Below are positions 24,088 to 35,925 of a stretch of 64,000 nt of DNA, piece after piece (positions within the stretch are counted from its first letter, which is position 1; every line of letters starts with the position of its first letter). The position numbers were made by a program, and so were the translations under genes. The notes under the pieces were generated by a model. That model had not been told where the DNA came from, did no database searches, and saw nothing but the letters and a program-made list of their open reading frames with translations. The stretch comes from Enoplosus armatus (taxonomy: Eukaryota; Chordata; Actinopteri; Centrarchiformes; Enoplosidae): positions 25,887,501 through 25,951,500 of the forward strand of contig NC_092186.1 of assembly GCF_043641665.1 (NCBI RefSeq). Reading direction: 5' to 3'.

Positions 24088-24755
24088 TTACAGTGTCAAC
24101 ATACCTTCTTAGGTGGATGTGTGTTTAGCAGCAGGGAGGCTGAGCTGCAGGCTGGGCTTCATTTACTAATTACCACAGCGCACAGAAACCTACACACAGC
24201 AGCGTTCCTCCATTTAGCGCCCGTCTGAAGATCGCTTTATGCAAAATCAAGTTAGTTGCAATATTCTAATGAGTACGGCTGAGGCTCAGCGTCCCAGCGA
24301 GCACAGAGTTCAGTGTCTGCAGGTTAAACCGTGGCACTGACAGGTTAGAGAGCTGATAAGGCGCAGTGCAGCTCCAGCCAGAGGCCAGCACACGATGTCA
24401 GGCTGTCAGGTTCATTCAGTGTGTGTGCGCCATGACACCTGTTACCCCAGACCTCCGCGATTCAAGCAATGATCATTGATATTTGAATTCAATTTCGATA
24501 TATATATTGACTCACTTGTTAAATGAGCAAATTACGATTTTCACAAAATGATCCACGTCGACAAATAATTAAAGGTTAGGTAAAAGTAAAGCAGTAAAAG
24601 TTTTATTTTTCGTATAATACGGGATCGTCCTGTGTTGAAAAATAAAATGCACCTTTACCGAATCAATGCAGGACAGGAAGTATTTTCGTGCACACCCTAC
24701 TCTAATGCATACACCACGGTTCCACGTGCTTGGAATGACTTGATAAATAATACAG

Positions 24756-24852
24756 AGCACGGTCTGGACCTGCTCTATATGCAAAGTGTCGTGAGATGAC
24801 TTTTGTTGGGATTTGGCGCCGTATAAATAGAATGGAACTGAAATTGAATTAA
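24756..24852 (+). mobile_element. L2-type LINE 3' end
   Basis: GGTCTGGACCTGCTCTATAT, then GTCGTGAGATGACTTTTGTT, TTTGGCGCCGTATAAATAGA and a GAATTGAA-like tail. This matches the conserved 3' untranslated end of L2-group LINEs in fish, which normally close with short ATTGA-type repeats. The upstream ORF part is absent, so this is a 5'-truncated insertion. Confidence 0.65.
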
Positions 24853-25285
24853 GCCAACAGTGTCAAGAGACAAAGCGGAGAAGTATTCATTCAGAAGTCG
24901 TGGAAAAAAAGAATGGCACCTGGAATAACGCAATCGTTGCCCTGGTTACGGCAACTCAGACGTGCATTTATTTTTGATGCCTCCAGCAGGCCGACCGAAT
25001 ATTTAGCCCATTTCTATGATCTGATGTTTTAACCATTAATATAACTGATGCGACTGTGGCTCTTTATTTCCTATAAATCAATGCTGAGAGTAGCAGAGGA
25101 CTTTGAAATTGATGCATAAAAAGCACAGATTGGTGTGTAAACATTCACCAGAATGCAGGAAAGTGTCTGACATTCAGGACCCCTAGACCCTCCACTTGAT
25201 TTGTGTCCCCCAGGCATGGGGCAGCTGGCAAGGTGTCCCTTACTGTATTTTTCCCCATTGAAGGTGGCAACCCCAGTCGCAACCA

Positions 25286-25400
25286 GTGATTACTTTCATT
25301 ATCCATTCCTCTGTTGATTACTTTTTTTTCATCATTTGGTCTATAAAATGAACAAAATGAGTGAAAAATTGTCCATCACAAGTTCCCTGAGAACTTCACG
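25286..25400 (-). mobile_element. fragment of a common teleost interspersed repeat
   Basis: In reverse orientation it carries the stretch GAAAAAATTC/CATTTTATAGACCAAATGAT and neighbouring words seen in a widespread fish repeat, probably the opposite end of the family seen at 14813-15070. The two fragments do not overlap, so their kinship cannot be shown from this window. Confidence 0.4.
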
Positions 25401-26403
25401 TTACTATGAACCAGCTCGCAAAAAAAACCCAGTACAATGGAAAGATCGTTATTTAATTGATTAACAAGGTTGCTGGTCAACAGATGACTTTTGTATCGTC
25501 TTTTCGGACGGAACAAATATACAGTGTGACGGATCACCTGCTACCGTTTCTATATAATACACATGCATGGGGTCCAGACCCTCTCAGAGTCTCCCGGCAA
25601 GTCTCTACATTTGAATGTGCAGAATCTTGCTGACCGGGATCTAGACATTTTTACGCATGCAGCTGCTTAATTAATAGGACTGCGTGAGCCTTCCTGCAGG
25701 ACTCCGGAGCAGCAGGGAGGCTCATTAGCTGCCAGCCAACCCAAAAGATTTCAAGTTTAGTGACTCAACATGAGTCCTGCGCAGACAGACACACTTGGTT
25801 CATGTCGTTGTGAGTAATGTGAATTATCTTCCACCTGTCTGCTCAGCATTACTCAAACTGATGGCTACCCTGTGTGTGGGAGTGGGTGTTACCTCCTCCC
25901 TATATGCAGGGAGACAGTCCGGCTCTCCTTTAACTCCACTTTATTCAGTAGAATCGGGCTTCAATCGAGGTCAGTCGGTGGTCAAGGACATAGACGACTT
26001 TGAACAAACAAGCATTTGTGTCCATCTGAAAAAAAGCACCATCCCACAGGAAACAACTTTGATGTAAACCAAAAGGGTCACATTTACTGATTTTGGTCTT
26101 GACCGCTGCTTAATACTGACATTTTCTCACTTACCTCAACATTTTCAAAGATATATTTTGGGTCCAATTTCAGCGGTCACCTCCAGATATGGTCTGGTTT
26201 GATTTGATTGCATTCTGATAGCAATGTGTTCTGTGCACATTTAAACCGGCATTAACATGCGTTTTTTTTTTTCCATATTTAGATCAAATGATAACATCAG
26301 GTGAAAAATACGGTTTTAATTTTAGACTCGGAAGACATTTGCCCTAGACTCTCAGAACAATCATGGTGCCACCGCTCCCCTATATTCAGTCGTCAAAACA
26401 GAG

Positions 26404-26600
26404 GTAAATGGTCTTCACGTATATAGCGCCTTACAACCTTAACGGTTCGCAAAGTCCTTTACAGTTTGGGTTCATTCACCCATTCACACACCGATGGCGA
26501 CCAAGCGGGGTTAGGGTTAGCAAGGTGCTGGCCCCGAGCAATTTAGGGTTTAGTGTCTTGCTCAAGGACACTTCGACGTGGACAGGACCATGCCGCCGCC
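26404..26600 (-). mobile_element. SINE-family copy, minus strand
   Basis: Its reverse complement reads GTCGAAGTGTCCTTGAGCAA, then GACACTAAACCC, CCAGCACCTTGC, GGTCGCCATCGGTGTGTGAA and CTGTAAAG. This is colinear with the + strand copy at 36754-36986 and with the copy at 38500-38628. The tRNA-like head is missing. An internal GGGGTTAGGGTTAGCAAGG stretch is an oddity of this copy. Confidence 0.75.
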
Positions 26601-29019
26601 CTTGGTATCCACCTGATGTCTACAGCCCCATTTCCATAGTGCCGTTAAGCTTTTTTTATTGTCCTTCTCCAGTTTTGGGATTTTCTTTTTTCAATTTGCA
26701 TCCTGTAACATATGTCTTTGCGCTTTGTCACTGCCAAGTGTCTCTCCTAAGAATCGCACTTGTACACAAACGTTCATTTATATGCTTTGTTCACCCAAAC
26801 ATCCACCACAAATTCCAGTCTTTGACTTTCACTGCACCATGATGTCACATTACCTTCACCATTTCTATTCTTAATTTTTAATCATCAATAAAGTGCAATC
26901 TTACTGCCTATGTGTTGCATGTGAATGTAATTGATAGAAAACACGTTTACATTGGATTAATACCGTTTACTGTTGGCACTATTTTCTTCTCCTATTTCAA
27001 CACTTGCCACCAAATTTCTTGTTAAAATGTCAGTTAATGTTAAATCAGACTCTCTACTGGAGTGAGCTGAGCGGCTTGAAGCTGGAGATGGATCAGTGTT
27101 AGGGTTATCCCAAAGCAGTACCTGGTCTCTGTTTTGATTTGAACTTGGACCTGGTTTTACTATTTACCATTCCCGAGCTCCTTTACAATTGGCTATGTAA
27201 TCGGCTCATGTCTTTCTGAGTAAAGGAGTCTTTCTCTTAGGACTAAGTGGTCCTTAAACTGACGGCTTCCCTGTGTGCAGGGTGGGTTGGCCTCCCACTA
27301 TGGCAGGAAGAGAGTGCAGCTCTGCACCTCCTTCATTAGAGCAACAATGTGATTCCTGCCAGTTGGCTTGTTGGGTCACACACACTGCAGTGGGGCGGAA
27401 GTGTAAGACCCAGTGCCCTGACCTGTGAGTCTCAACCCCCCCCCCCCAACATTCCTAAATCCCCTCACATACCTGTGATCCAGTCAAACTCATCACTGCA
27501 TACATCCTCCCTCAGCTGCTCTGAGGGTCAGGACTCCAGTCACCCCAAGCAACATGATCAAACTCTGTGAGAACTCCATCCTTCTACTTTCACCATCTCG
27601 CCTCCTCTGAATTTGAACAATTCAGTTTAATTACAACATTTTGGTGGCTTTGGTCATTCCTATACATACATTGCTGATGTCTGACCTAGCTAAAAAAAGA
27701 AACTCGGGCAGTCTGATGGTCAGATCTGTAAACCGCCCCTTGTAAACGTCCACCTCAGTCACACCGACGTCCTGTTCAAATTTTGAGCAGTCATTTTCTT
27801 CTTACGAAATCAATTTCCATTTTCATCTTTCATTTCCACCTTAATGTCCAGCTTTTTATATTTCCCTCCCTCCCCACTCCTATAGATGGAGAAAGCGAGC
27901 CCAACAGCAGACAAACAAGCAAGGAAAATTCTCCCAAATATTATCTCCCAATCTGGGTTGGTGTAGATTAATTTCACTGAACTCTCCACAGTGCCTCGGT
28001 GTGTTTTCCCTTGCACCACTACCCTGAGCTATAGAGAGTTCCAGAGATATGACATCCATACTTACTGTAATCGTGCACACTTCTTCGCTTTTCAGTTTGA
28101 CCTCCAAATAAAGTGGTTAAAATAATCTGGATAAACTGTTTCCGCCCTGTCGGACTGTCCGGCTGCTCGTGTCTCGTGACCTGCTGTTTGTTGTTGCCGT
28201 CGCTCTGTTCCCATATCTCAATGGGTTTGGAGCAATCATCTGTCTTTGGGTTTGATTAGCACTGCAGCTATGGTGCTCTACGTGTATACAAGCAATTGAC
28301 AAGCGGCAGCAAGAGTAGCGGCAGCCTGCAGATAAAAGCACAGTCCCAGTTGGAATGAACTGACGCGGAGTCTAATTTATTGAAAACTTTTTTCATTATC
28401 TTCTCAAAATGACAGAAATAGCAGAAATGTAACTAGTAACTCTGGATCAAGCTTAGTCCAATGATAACAACACGACATATCTGACAGCCTGCAGAAGATA
28501 CTTGAATTGTTCTGACCAGAATTTGAGCTCATTCATAACGTTAACCTCAAAGCTTTTCTTTCCAGCAGGGAGAATGTAACGTCACATGGGTTGCACGTGA
28601 CCTTTGTTGAAGTTTTTTTCAAAATAATCTTATGAAACCAAGATGACAAACGAATACAGACCCTATAGCTGATTAAGCAATTCCATTTCTTTTATCTTGT
28701 AAAATAAAGCGGTATGTTTGCCGCGTGAAATGCAGCGTCCCATGCTCATTAGGGCTGCACTAAAAGAAGAACTAGAAAACAGAGAAAACATATGCCAGTC
28801 CATCGTTGACTCGAGTGGAAATTATGTATAATTCATCACAACAGTCAAAAATAGTCAGGGGTTAAAACATTCATCTGAAGAAGTTCCTCTGTTCTTTGAG
28901 AAAATGCTCTCTCCGCTAAGTCAAGCACTAATGTGTAACATGAGTCTGCAACAGTGACGAGCAAAGCAGACGTCACAGGTGATTACTTGAAACCCTCTCC
29001 TCTGCTGTCGCCTGGCCAG

Positions 29020-29161
29020 GTGATCGAGTTTGATGACGGCTCCGGCTCGGTGCTGCGTATCCAGCCTTTGAGGACCCACCGCGACGAGGCCATCTACGAA
29101 TGCACGGCCACCAACAGCGTGGGAGAGATCAACACCAGCGCCAAGCTCACTGTCTTAGAGG
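29020..29161 (+). CDS. ptprf: ptprf exon: second half of Ig-like domain 1
   Basis: The exon is 142 nt, entering in phase 0 and leaving in phase 1, with acceptor TGGCCAG ending at 29019 and donor GTAAGA at 29162. It encodes residues 81-127: [18 protein letters not shown], then [13 protein letters not shown] and [13 protein letters not shown]. Tyr106-x-Cys108 is the F-strand Y-x-C that pairs with Cys55. Arg98 and Arg101 are the arginines expected to extend the glycosaminoglycan surface of Ig1. Asn118-Thr-Ser is an N-glycosylation sequon. The C-T-A-T-N-S...E-I-N-T-S-A-K-L segment is LAR type; PTPRD has an S-N-N-V-G-E-I-S version. Which teleost copy (ptprfa or ptprfb) it is cannot be decided from these residues. 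The following Ig2 exon was not found in the remaining 34.8 kb. Confidence 0.97.
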
Positions 29162-29214
29162 GTAAGACCTGCCTGCCTTCCCCCGTCTCACTAATCCTCC
29201 ACACGTGTCCAAGG

Positions 29215-29235
29215 CCCCCCCCCCCCCCCCCCCCC
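29215..29235 (+). repeat. C21 homopolymer just downstream of the second Ig1 exon
   Basis: An uninterrupted run of 21 C begins 54 nt after the exon's last base and sits in the sense strand of the intron. Poly-C RNA binds PCBP/hnRNP K proteins, so an effect on splicing of the 29020-29161 exon is conceivable but unproven. Confidence 0.9.
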
Positions 29236-29912
29236 GGCACTGTCCTCGCCTCTCGGACTCTCCGACAAGCTGAAGGGGGTTTTCGTGTTCGTGTTTGACT
29301 ATTTTTGTGTTTCAGTTTGAGCCATTTAGATCAACTTAATTTAGTGGAACAGTGTTGTCAGTGTACCGCAGTGTACCGAGTCACGCTACCTTAAAAGGCA
29401 TGTGATTCGATAACTGGTGCCGGCGAGTTCTACTGAGAGCTGTCGCCTGTTCTCACCATGGGAACTTTTCCAGGGGCCCAGGAACCACCAAGTACAGTAC
29501 GTTAGCGCCACACGAGAACAACAGCGGAATTTAAAGCTTGATGGTTGGATGCTTCTTACTCAAATAAACCTTGGGAGTTACTTAAGGTACTTAACTTTTT
29601 CGAAAGTGAACAGGACTTTTACTTTAGGAACCGTGGACTCTAAAAAAAAACTAAAAAAAACTCCCCACTTTGCAACTGTATTTGTTCTGAAGCAGAAATG
29701 AATAACCTTAAGTCAGCAGATCGACAGGTGTTTTTTCAGTCTCCTTCGCCAGCTGCGTGTCTCTTTTTTTGCATGCATTCTTTGCATCCAAGTTGTGATA
29801 CAGTAAATTCAAAGAACAATATGATGCTCTGTTCCCTTGTGGATGAAAGTGACATCTGAAAAGAATTTTAGTTTCTAGTTTAGCTTTGTTTAGTTCCTGG
29901 AACTGGGAGTTA

Positions 29913-30812
29913 TGCCTCATTTCCACTGCGCGGTATGGCATGGCTTGACGTGCTTGGAACCTTTATTTCTTTTGGTTTTCCACTGGCAAAAGTCGTGGAC
30001 AGACCCTGGTACCTGGTACTTTTTTTGTTTGAGTAGGGCTGCACGATTACGGCCAAAATGATAATCACGATTATTTTGATCAATATCGAGATCACGGCAA
30101 TGCACTGATTATTGCACTTTCACATTCAAATAAACAGAGCACCTCTTTCACGTCCGTGTTGTGCTGCATTCCTGCTGATGTACTAATCTTTGCATCAAAA
30201 TAAGGCCGGTCCTTATTCACGGTGCATCTCGTGGAAGCAAATTATAAATAAAATTGTACCAAAACCTTTTATGGTGATGCGCTGTACAGCTGATGGACGG
30301 GGGGGTTCAGTGAGGTAACGTTTGTGGTGTTTTGCGCTCTTTGCATACGATTGGTTCTTGCTAACCTCACTTGCCTTGGCCGAGGGACTTGCTCTTCGCC
30401 TTCTGCTCCAGACATTTGACTTCCATTTTGCCCGTCTGCTCTCTGCTGTATTTTACCCTTCTACTCTGGACTGCCGCCGCAACCTCCAGGACATTTTTTT
30501 GCACAGGCTCAGCAGCACGACAGCTCCCCAAAAGCAAAGCCTGCACTTCCGTACGGAGCTAAAACGAAGTGTGGAGATAGGTCTGAAGCCGAAACACCTC
30601 GATCGCTCCCTGGTGGCTGTTAGTTTAGGAAGCGCTTGATTTGATACGCAGCAGAGTTTTCATCAACATCGCAATCGATCATCTTCATTGAATTGTGGGA
30701 AGCTAAAATCGTGATCAAGATTAATATTCGATTCATTGTGCAGGGCTGAAGTTGAGCTGATACTTAAAGGTGGAGTTAAAACACTGCAGACCACTGATTG
30801 GCTCTGTCAGTG
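29913..30812 (+). mobile_element. common teleost repeat split by a later insertion
   Basis: The left part (29913-30033) contains GCCTCATTTCCACTGCGCGG, then TTTCCACTGGCAAAAGT and CCTGGTACCTGGTAC. The right part (30748-30812) contains GTTGAGCTGATACTTAAAGG and AACACTGCAGACCACTGATT. From memory of the widespread fish repeat, these two parts are normally contiguous. Here they are separated by the element at 30034-30747. The right end of the outer repeat is not clear. Confidence 0.55.
30034..30747. mobile_element. 714-bp non-autonomous DNA element nested in an older repeat
   Basis: The left end TAGGGCTGCACGATTACGG and following AATGATAATCACGATTA correspond, inverted and imperfectly, to the right end ATCGTGATCAAGATTAATAT followed by TTGTGCAGGGCT. 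AGGGCTGCACGAT...ATCGTG termini are characteristic of a widespread teleost DNA repeat. TTGAG occurs at both junctions (GTTTGAG left, AGTTGAG right), a possible decayed target duplication. The open frame inside (30322-30639) resembles no protein I know. Confidence 0.6.
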
Positions 30813-31198
30813 GCAGCTTTCGATGCATTGTCTGTTTTTTTGGGGGGGGGGGGTTGCGCTTTTTGTTAAGATATCAGTCAAAACAGTTCATTTGTGTTTT
30901 TGCCAGGGCTTGTGTCACATTTGTGCTACAGTGACTACACTACGTCGGACATGGCTGTGAGCTAAGCTCCCTATTTGACGGAGCAAAATGGCATTATGTG
31001 GTTTGGCTGTTAGATGTCTGAGTTCCCAAACAGAGCCCAGTGTCTCTGCGCGATGGTGTTTATTGAGCAGGGGATGTTTTGAAAGTGATTTTTGGCTGGG
31101 AACCTCCTGTAGGTGTGTCTCTAGGCGGCTCTGTTCTCTGCCAGCAGCGAGATGGAGCCCAAACACATTTATTTAATCGACACTCTAATTGATAGACA

Positions 31199-31228
31199 AA
31201 CAACCACACACACACACAAACACACACA
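31199..31228. repeat. CA-rich microsatellite
   Basis: Interrupted CACACA run, short. Confidence 0.85.
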
Positions 31229-32039
31229 AAAGGGCTGTCTTTCTGGCAGCCTTTTCCAAATCACTCAGGAACCCATTATACTTATTCTGCCATGTAGATA
31301 TTGTCAGCAGTGAACGCAGCCTGAGGCTCCAGAGCCTGTTGCACCAAGCAAACAGGGCCTTTTCTCTCCAAAACCACTCGTTTTCTTGTCAAAAGAGAGT
31401 AACAGGCCAGACCAGTGTCCACCGTTAATATTTAACACCGTTAACAGGCTAATATTTATTGCACAAAGCCATAAAACACAGGATACATGTCAACCGTGCT
31501 TCAGATGAGCGATGTGGAGCCGCTGATAGACTATATCAAAGCAATTTCAGGAAATTCCAGGTTCTTCCATGCATCCGCCAGGATCATCGATGAAGCTGTG
31601 GAGGTTCAACAGGGAGCAGTTCATTAAGGCGAACGAGATTTATCACAGATTTTCACTTGGGAACCCTCATTACATTGGTCTACATGGACTGACATGTATT
31701 TCATTTTAAACACTAATGCAGATAGTTTGTGAGAAAATATACTGTGTTCCTTTTGGTCTTTTATTAAATATTGGATAGCAGTCAGGCAGTGTGCTACAAG
31801 TCTGACGCTGCAGATGTGTCTCCTTAACTGTAATTCTACCACTTGGCAAAAATGTTCCATACATTTCCATGACATTTGAAAGTGATATTATTCCGGAAGG
31901 AGGATGCAATGTTATGTTTATGATGCCCCCTAATGTGCAGATTGCTGTAAAATGTACTAAAAGTGACTTCCTTCTGGACACTAAACCACCATCAGGCCAA
32001 ACGACTGTTGAAGTCCCGCCCAATCCCATCTAACATTGG

Positions 32040-32145
32040 ACGAGAGGGGGGGGCTACAGCCTGGACGGGTCGCCAGTCAATCACAGGGCTGACACATAGA
32101 GACGATTAACCGGTACAGATTCGAGCCCAGAACCCCTCTTGCTAT
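32040..32145 (+). mobile_element. truncated SINE/DNA-repeat fragment
   Basis: GGCTACAGCCTGGACGGGTC, then GCCAGTCAATCACAGGGC, ACACATAGAGACGATTAACC and GATTCGAGCCCAGAACCCCT match the two ends of a fish repeat that normally continues through a longer middle. The middle is absent here. Confidence 0.5.
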
Positions 32146-33065
32146 TTCATTGACAGCAGCTGAAAAACTAGCAAAAGGCAGCATGCCTGCACATGTGATG
32201 GTCTTGCTTTCACAATGTTTTTCTTTCTGCATTGTATGAACTGATTGAATGCCTGGTGCCCTTTTCCGTTTCTTCAGCTGTCACGCAGAACTCAAACTGT
32301 GCGTTTGTCAGTCACATTTTCGTGCATTTTTCATATTTATGTTTTCATTGTTGTGCACAGTTACCACAGTTACAGGTGTTGGAAAAGGCACTTTTTGTTT
32401 GTTCACACACACACACACTGTCCATGCCACTCTGCTCTGCAGTAATACAACAGGCCGACTCCTGTTATCGTTCCTGCTCACCTAGCAGTACCGCAGATAC
32501 CTGTACTCTTCACTGCAGAGCAGCCGATCATTCAGAGGCTGATTCACTCACTCACTCATTAAAATAATAGCTGTCTGGGTTTGGCTTGAGAGGAGAAGCT
32601 GAAACGACTGAAACAGTTTAGATGGTTGTTTCATCCCACCCTTTGGCGGCCCTATGGGACTAACCGACCCAAATCAACCACAGTGAGGCACCTTTGAAAC
32701 AACCCAAGCCATGGGATTTATTGCATAAAGACATACGGACTACCAAAACACACACAGTCGCTCCAGGCTGGGAGGCAGCAAAACCTGCAGTCCCATGCCA
32801 GAAGCCTCTCTCTGTCTAATGCTGGTGAGGATCTTTTAAAGCACATGCAGGCCAGGTGCACCTCATGGGGCAATCAGGATGGACACCTGGGCAGAGCAAG
32901 AGAGGGCAGAAGGGGGGAAAGGGAGAAACAGCAAACACATGCAGCCGTAACAACCGAATGTAAAGGGGAGGGGTGGAGGTGGAAGAAAGATGTCGTCTGT
33001 TAGGCTGGTCTGGGAGGTCGTACTGAAGACCAGGTCGGAGGGAGACTCGGTGTCGGGGTTCCGTC

Positions 33066-33990
33066 TCAGTGTGTTTTCCACCAGAGCTGATTACAGACCC
33101 CCAAAAGAGTCAGATTAACCAAGTTGAGTATGAGCTTGACGGAGATCGTGTATGCCTGAGATGACCAGCGGCCGAGAACCTGAATGGTTTGATCCGAGAT
33201 GCCAAGTCTGGCAGCTGTGGACGCTGCGCCAATGCGGAGGGAATGGCTTGAATAGTGTTCTGATGATATGCCTGAAATGTGGAGGACCTTGTCTAAATGC
33301 TTCTGCAAGCAGAATCGGGTGGCCATTTTACCTGATTCCTTAAGAAAAAGAGGGTGCTGTGGTGATGCCTGGGTGGCATACCTGGAGCTGATGTATTTGG
33401 TCAGCGGTTCATATGGGCTGAGAAATGTAGATAGAGAAAGAAACTCCCAGCTGATCTGTTTTACGTGCTGGAGGCCCGGTGGTTTCTGTTGCCGGAGTAT
33501 TGATGGAAGCCAAGTAGAGATGAAACAACCTTGCTTAACTGTCGTTGCGGTGGAAAGGAATGCCTTTCCCTCTCAGGAATCGTTGGAGGCAAGCTACAGT
33601 CCAGTCTCGGATGCCGGGCTCCGTTTGTGGACATGGGGACGGCTGACCCTGAGAGGAGGGCCTGCCGCGCCGTGGTGGATAACCGGTGACTGTACGAGAG
33701 GGAGGCTGCCTGAGATGATGAGATGTTGGGTGCCGCCTCCCGCGGCTATGCCTGGAGCGTCCGCGGTTTTCAGAGAGGAGGCCTGAGATCTACCAGGAGT
33801 CGGAGAGATCTCGTTTAGGGGAGCTTGAGTGGAGATGCCGGCGGGGCCGTGGTATGTCAACCACTGAGCGCATGCGGCTCTGGTCAGACTGCTGTGTCGC
33901 GGCTGGAGGATAACCGGTGTCAAAAAGATCGTCGCACAGATCGTCATCAGAATCAGGCAAGTTGATCTGTAGTTCTGGATCCATGATCAA
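33066..33990 (-). pseudogene. decayed tyrosine-recombinase transposon ORF
   Basis: On the minus strand, from an ATG near 33984, an acidic start (MDPELQINLPDSDDDLCDDL) and a Ser/Arg/Pro-rich segment are followed by FLRGKGIPFHRNDS, which resembles a SAP-like helix-turn region, in a frame interrupted by stops (a TAA near 33536). Then come ARKTDQLGVSFSI (the K-T-D beta-hairpin lysine, codons near 33451-33462) and, in another frame, SPYEPLTKYISSRY, HPLFLKESG, SEHYSSHSLRIGAASTAARL and VLGRWSSQAY. The H-S-L-R box (33234-33245), G-R-W and the catalytic Tyr (codon 33150-33152) are those of the tyrosine-recombinase fold. The block with the first catalytic arginine (usually in an F-x-F-L-R-x-x-E context) is absent. 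With a stop, at least one frameshift and that deletion, the copy is dead. Similar enzymes occur in Crypton and DIRS-like elements; I cannot say which clade. Flanks 32660-33065 and 34000-34290 may belong to the same element. Confidence 0.8.
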
Positions 33991-35884
33991 GGATGAAAGA
34001 AAGTTTCGGCGTTGTCAAAGTTTTTTAACTATGCGATCAGGCGTTGAAGCGTGAAGCACGGGCTGTCTGTCCTCGGGAAATCTGAGGCAAACGTTGCTGG
34101 ATGGTTTGCCGGGTGTAAGCAGGCTTGACAGGTTATTAGAGGTGTGGTTGAGGCGTGGCCCTGCTCCTGAACCTAAGTTAACTAGTTAATTAAATTTATT
34201 ATTATTAACAGCAAAGCAACAGGTCAGGCAGCTAAATCAACTTCAGAACCAGATCATTTGGGGCGGCGGAGGAAGCTGTTATACTAATCAGGGCTAATTT
34301 CATGAATTAATAATGAATTAAAACAACTTTTAATTAGTTAATTTGTCCGGCTTTTCACATCATTGTTTAGTTTTTATTCTTTGGCGAAAACTGTAATATA
34401 TTTTGTCACAGCGCTTGTTTTCAAAGGTTACTGTTTACTTCATTTTAGTCGTGAAAAAAAAAAGAAAGGGTTGTCTTCAAATATTTTTAGTCTGTTGACA
34501 AAATTAACGCTGTCCCTCTGCCAGGGACTTTTTGAAGGACCGGTCAGTGCACTGTAATTGGGGCTGTAATTATAGGGGGGTGAAAAATCACAGATCTTAT
34601 CTGGGCCGGTATTTATCAAGCAACTCAAGAGCGTGGGAAATCACTCCTCTAACTGGCCAAAAGTCCTCAGAGTGACCATGACACCTCTCACAACATTAAA
34701 CTTTTTGGAAGGGAGAAAATGCAGGTAAAATCTCACATAGGGTATCATATCTTCATATTCATTTTGTATTTATTTCAAATAATAGCAGGGACTATGTTAT
34801 AATATTTGAGAGATATGCAAGTTGAAAGTGAAATGGACAGTGAAGGAGAAGATTAGATGTTGTCCATGACGAGGTGTTTGCAGGATACGGCAGTATTATA
34901 GGCATTAGATAATAAAGTGGATGAACGGGGCTGATTCATTCATTTTGGCCTCGTATTTGCTCATACCAAAGGTAATTGCGTAGCATTTAACCTTTCTTGA
35001 AAACTACAACACGCCTTCATAATTTCTACTTTGTGGCTCATTGTGCCACATTAAATCTGCATTGTGACACCGTCTCTCAGCAGTACTCATTCTTCTTGTT
35101 GAAAGTCAGTGTCATTTTTAGTCCGGGATTAACCTTCGGCACGATTCCTGAGACGTTTGATAGACATGGGCCTGGGACAGGATTACAGGGTTACTGACCA
35201 CCGCATGTAAAATTAAAATCACCTCACCTCCCCTAAAGAAATAAATCCTATCCAAATTGGGCTTGAGACAGCTTTGGGGCTGCCGGAAAAGCACATACTA
35301 ACAGATTCCCCCTGCTTCTAGTCTTTGTGCTAAGCTAGGTTAAAAGTAAGACGGCAAACGAGTGTGTTTTCCCAGAATTAACAGGCTGTCCCTTTAACAC
35401 CAAGTCTTGTTCGTGAATAAAAGGTTCCCTTAACAGTTTGAATGTTGCTCTGCCACTGAACACGAGAAGGCTGTGGGTGTTGGTCTTTGTTCTGCAAAGA
35501 CTAAAACAATTCCTCGTTTTAATGAAGCCGTTTCAGGCTTTACCGCCCTCATAAATTCCATTGCAGGAGAAAATCCGAGATTTTAAAGACACTGTGCAGC
35601 CGCTCAATGGAAATAAATATTTCTGTCAGTAGTCAAATGTTAGAACTTGTAGTGGGCATGGCTGGTTATGAATCTGTGTAAATTGTATCACAAGGCTGCA
35701 TAGGCCTATATCCTCTCAATCTTTAGCAAGTGCCGATGGCTTTATCCACCAAATGGTAAAAGCCGAAGAGGCTGAAAAGCTTTCAGTATATTTCATAATG
35801 AGACTTCCATTCCAGTCACCATTTTGTGTCACTATTTTTCAAATAGTGAAAAAAAAAAACTCTTCTGTGATGCTCCACTTGGGG

Positions 35885-35886
<2 letters not shown>

Positions 35887-35924
<38 letters not shown>
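35887..35924. repeat. GT microsatellite
   Basis: About 19 perfect GT units, followed by a purine-rich GAGAGA stretch (35934-36030). Confidence 0.95.

Positions 35925-35925
<1 letters not shown>

Larger units (their letters stand above)
23931..29019 (+). other. 5.1-kb ptprf intron inside Ig domain 1
   Basis: This intron runs from GTACGA to CAG and separates the two halves of Ig1 in phase 0. It contains a TA-rich run (24048-24087), an L2-type LINE tail, part of a common teleost repeat near 25286-25400 and a SINE copy at 26404-26600. The other stretches (24100-24740, 25400-26400, 26650-28980) show no gene. Confidence 0.9.

Noticed and set aside
23520..24128. 202-codon + frame across the Ig1 exon
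   Set aside because: Only 23785-23930 is coding; the rest is intron read-through, including the CT repeat and a TA-rich tail.
28954..29298. 114-codon + frame across the second Ig1 exon
   Set aside because: Only 29020-29161 is coding; the ends are intron, including poly-C read as polyproline.
35161..35200. Possible start of Ig2 (I-D-M-G-like codons ATAGACATGGGC)
   Set aside because: Surrounding residues do not match G-F-P-S-I-D-M-G-P-Q-L-K, and there is no acceptor or long frame.
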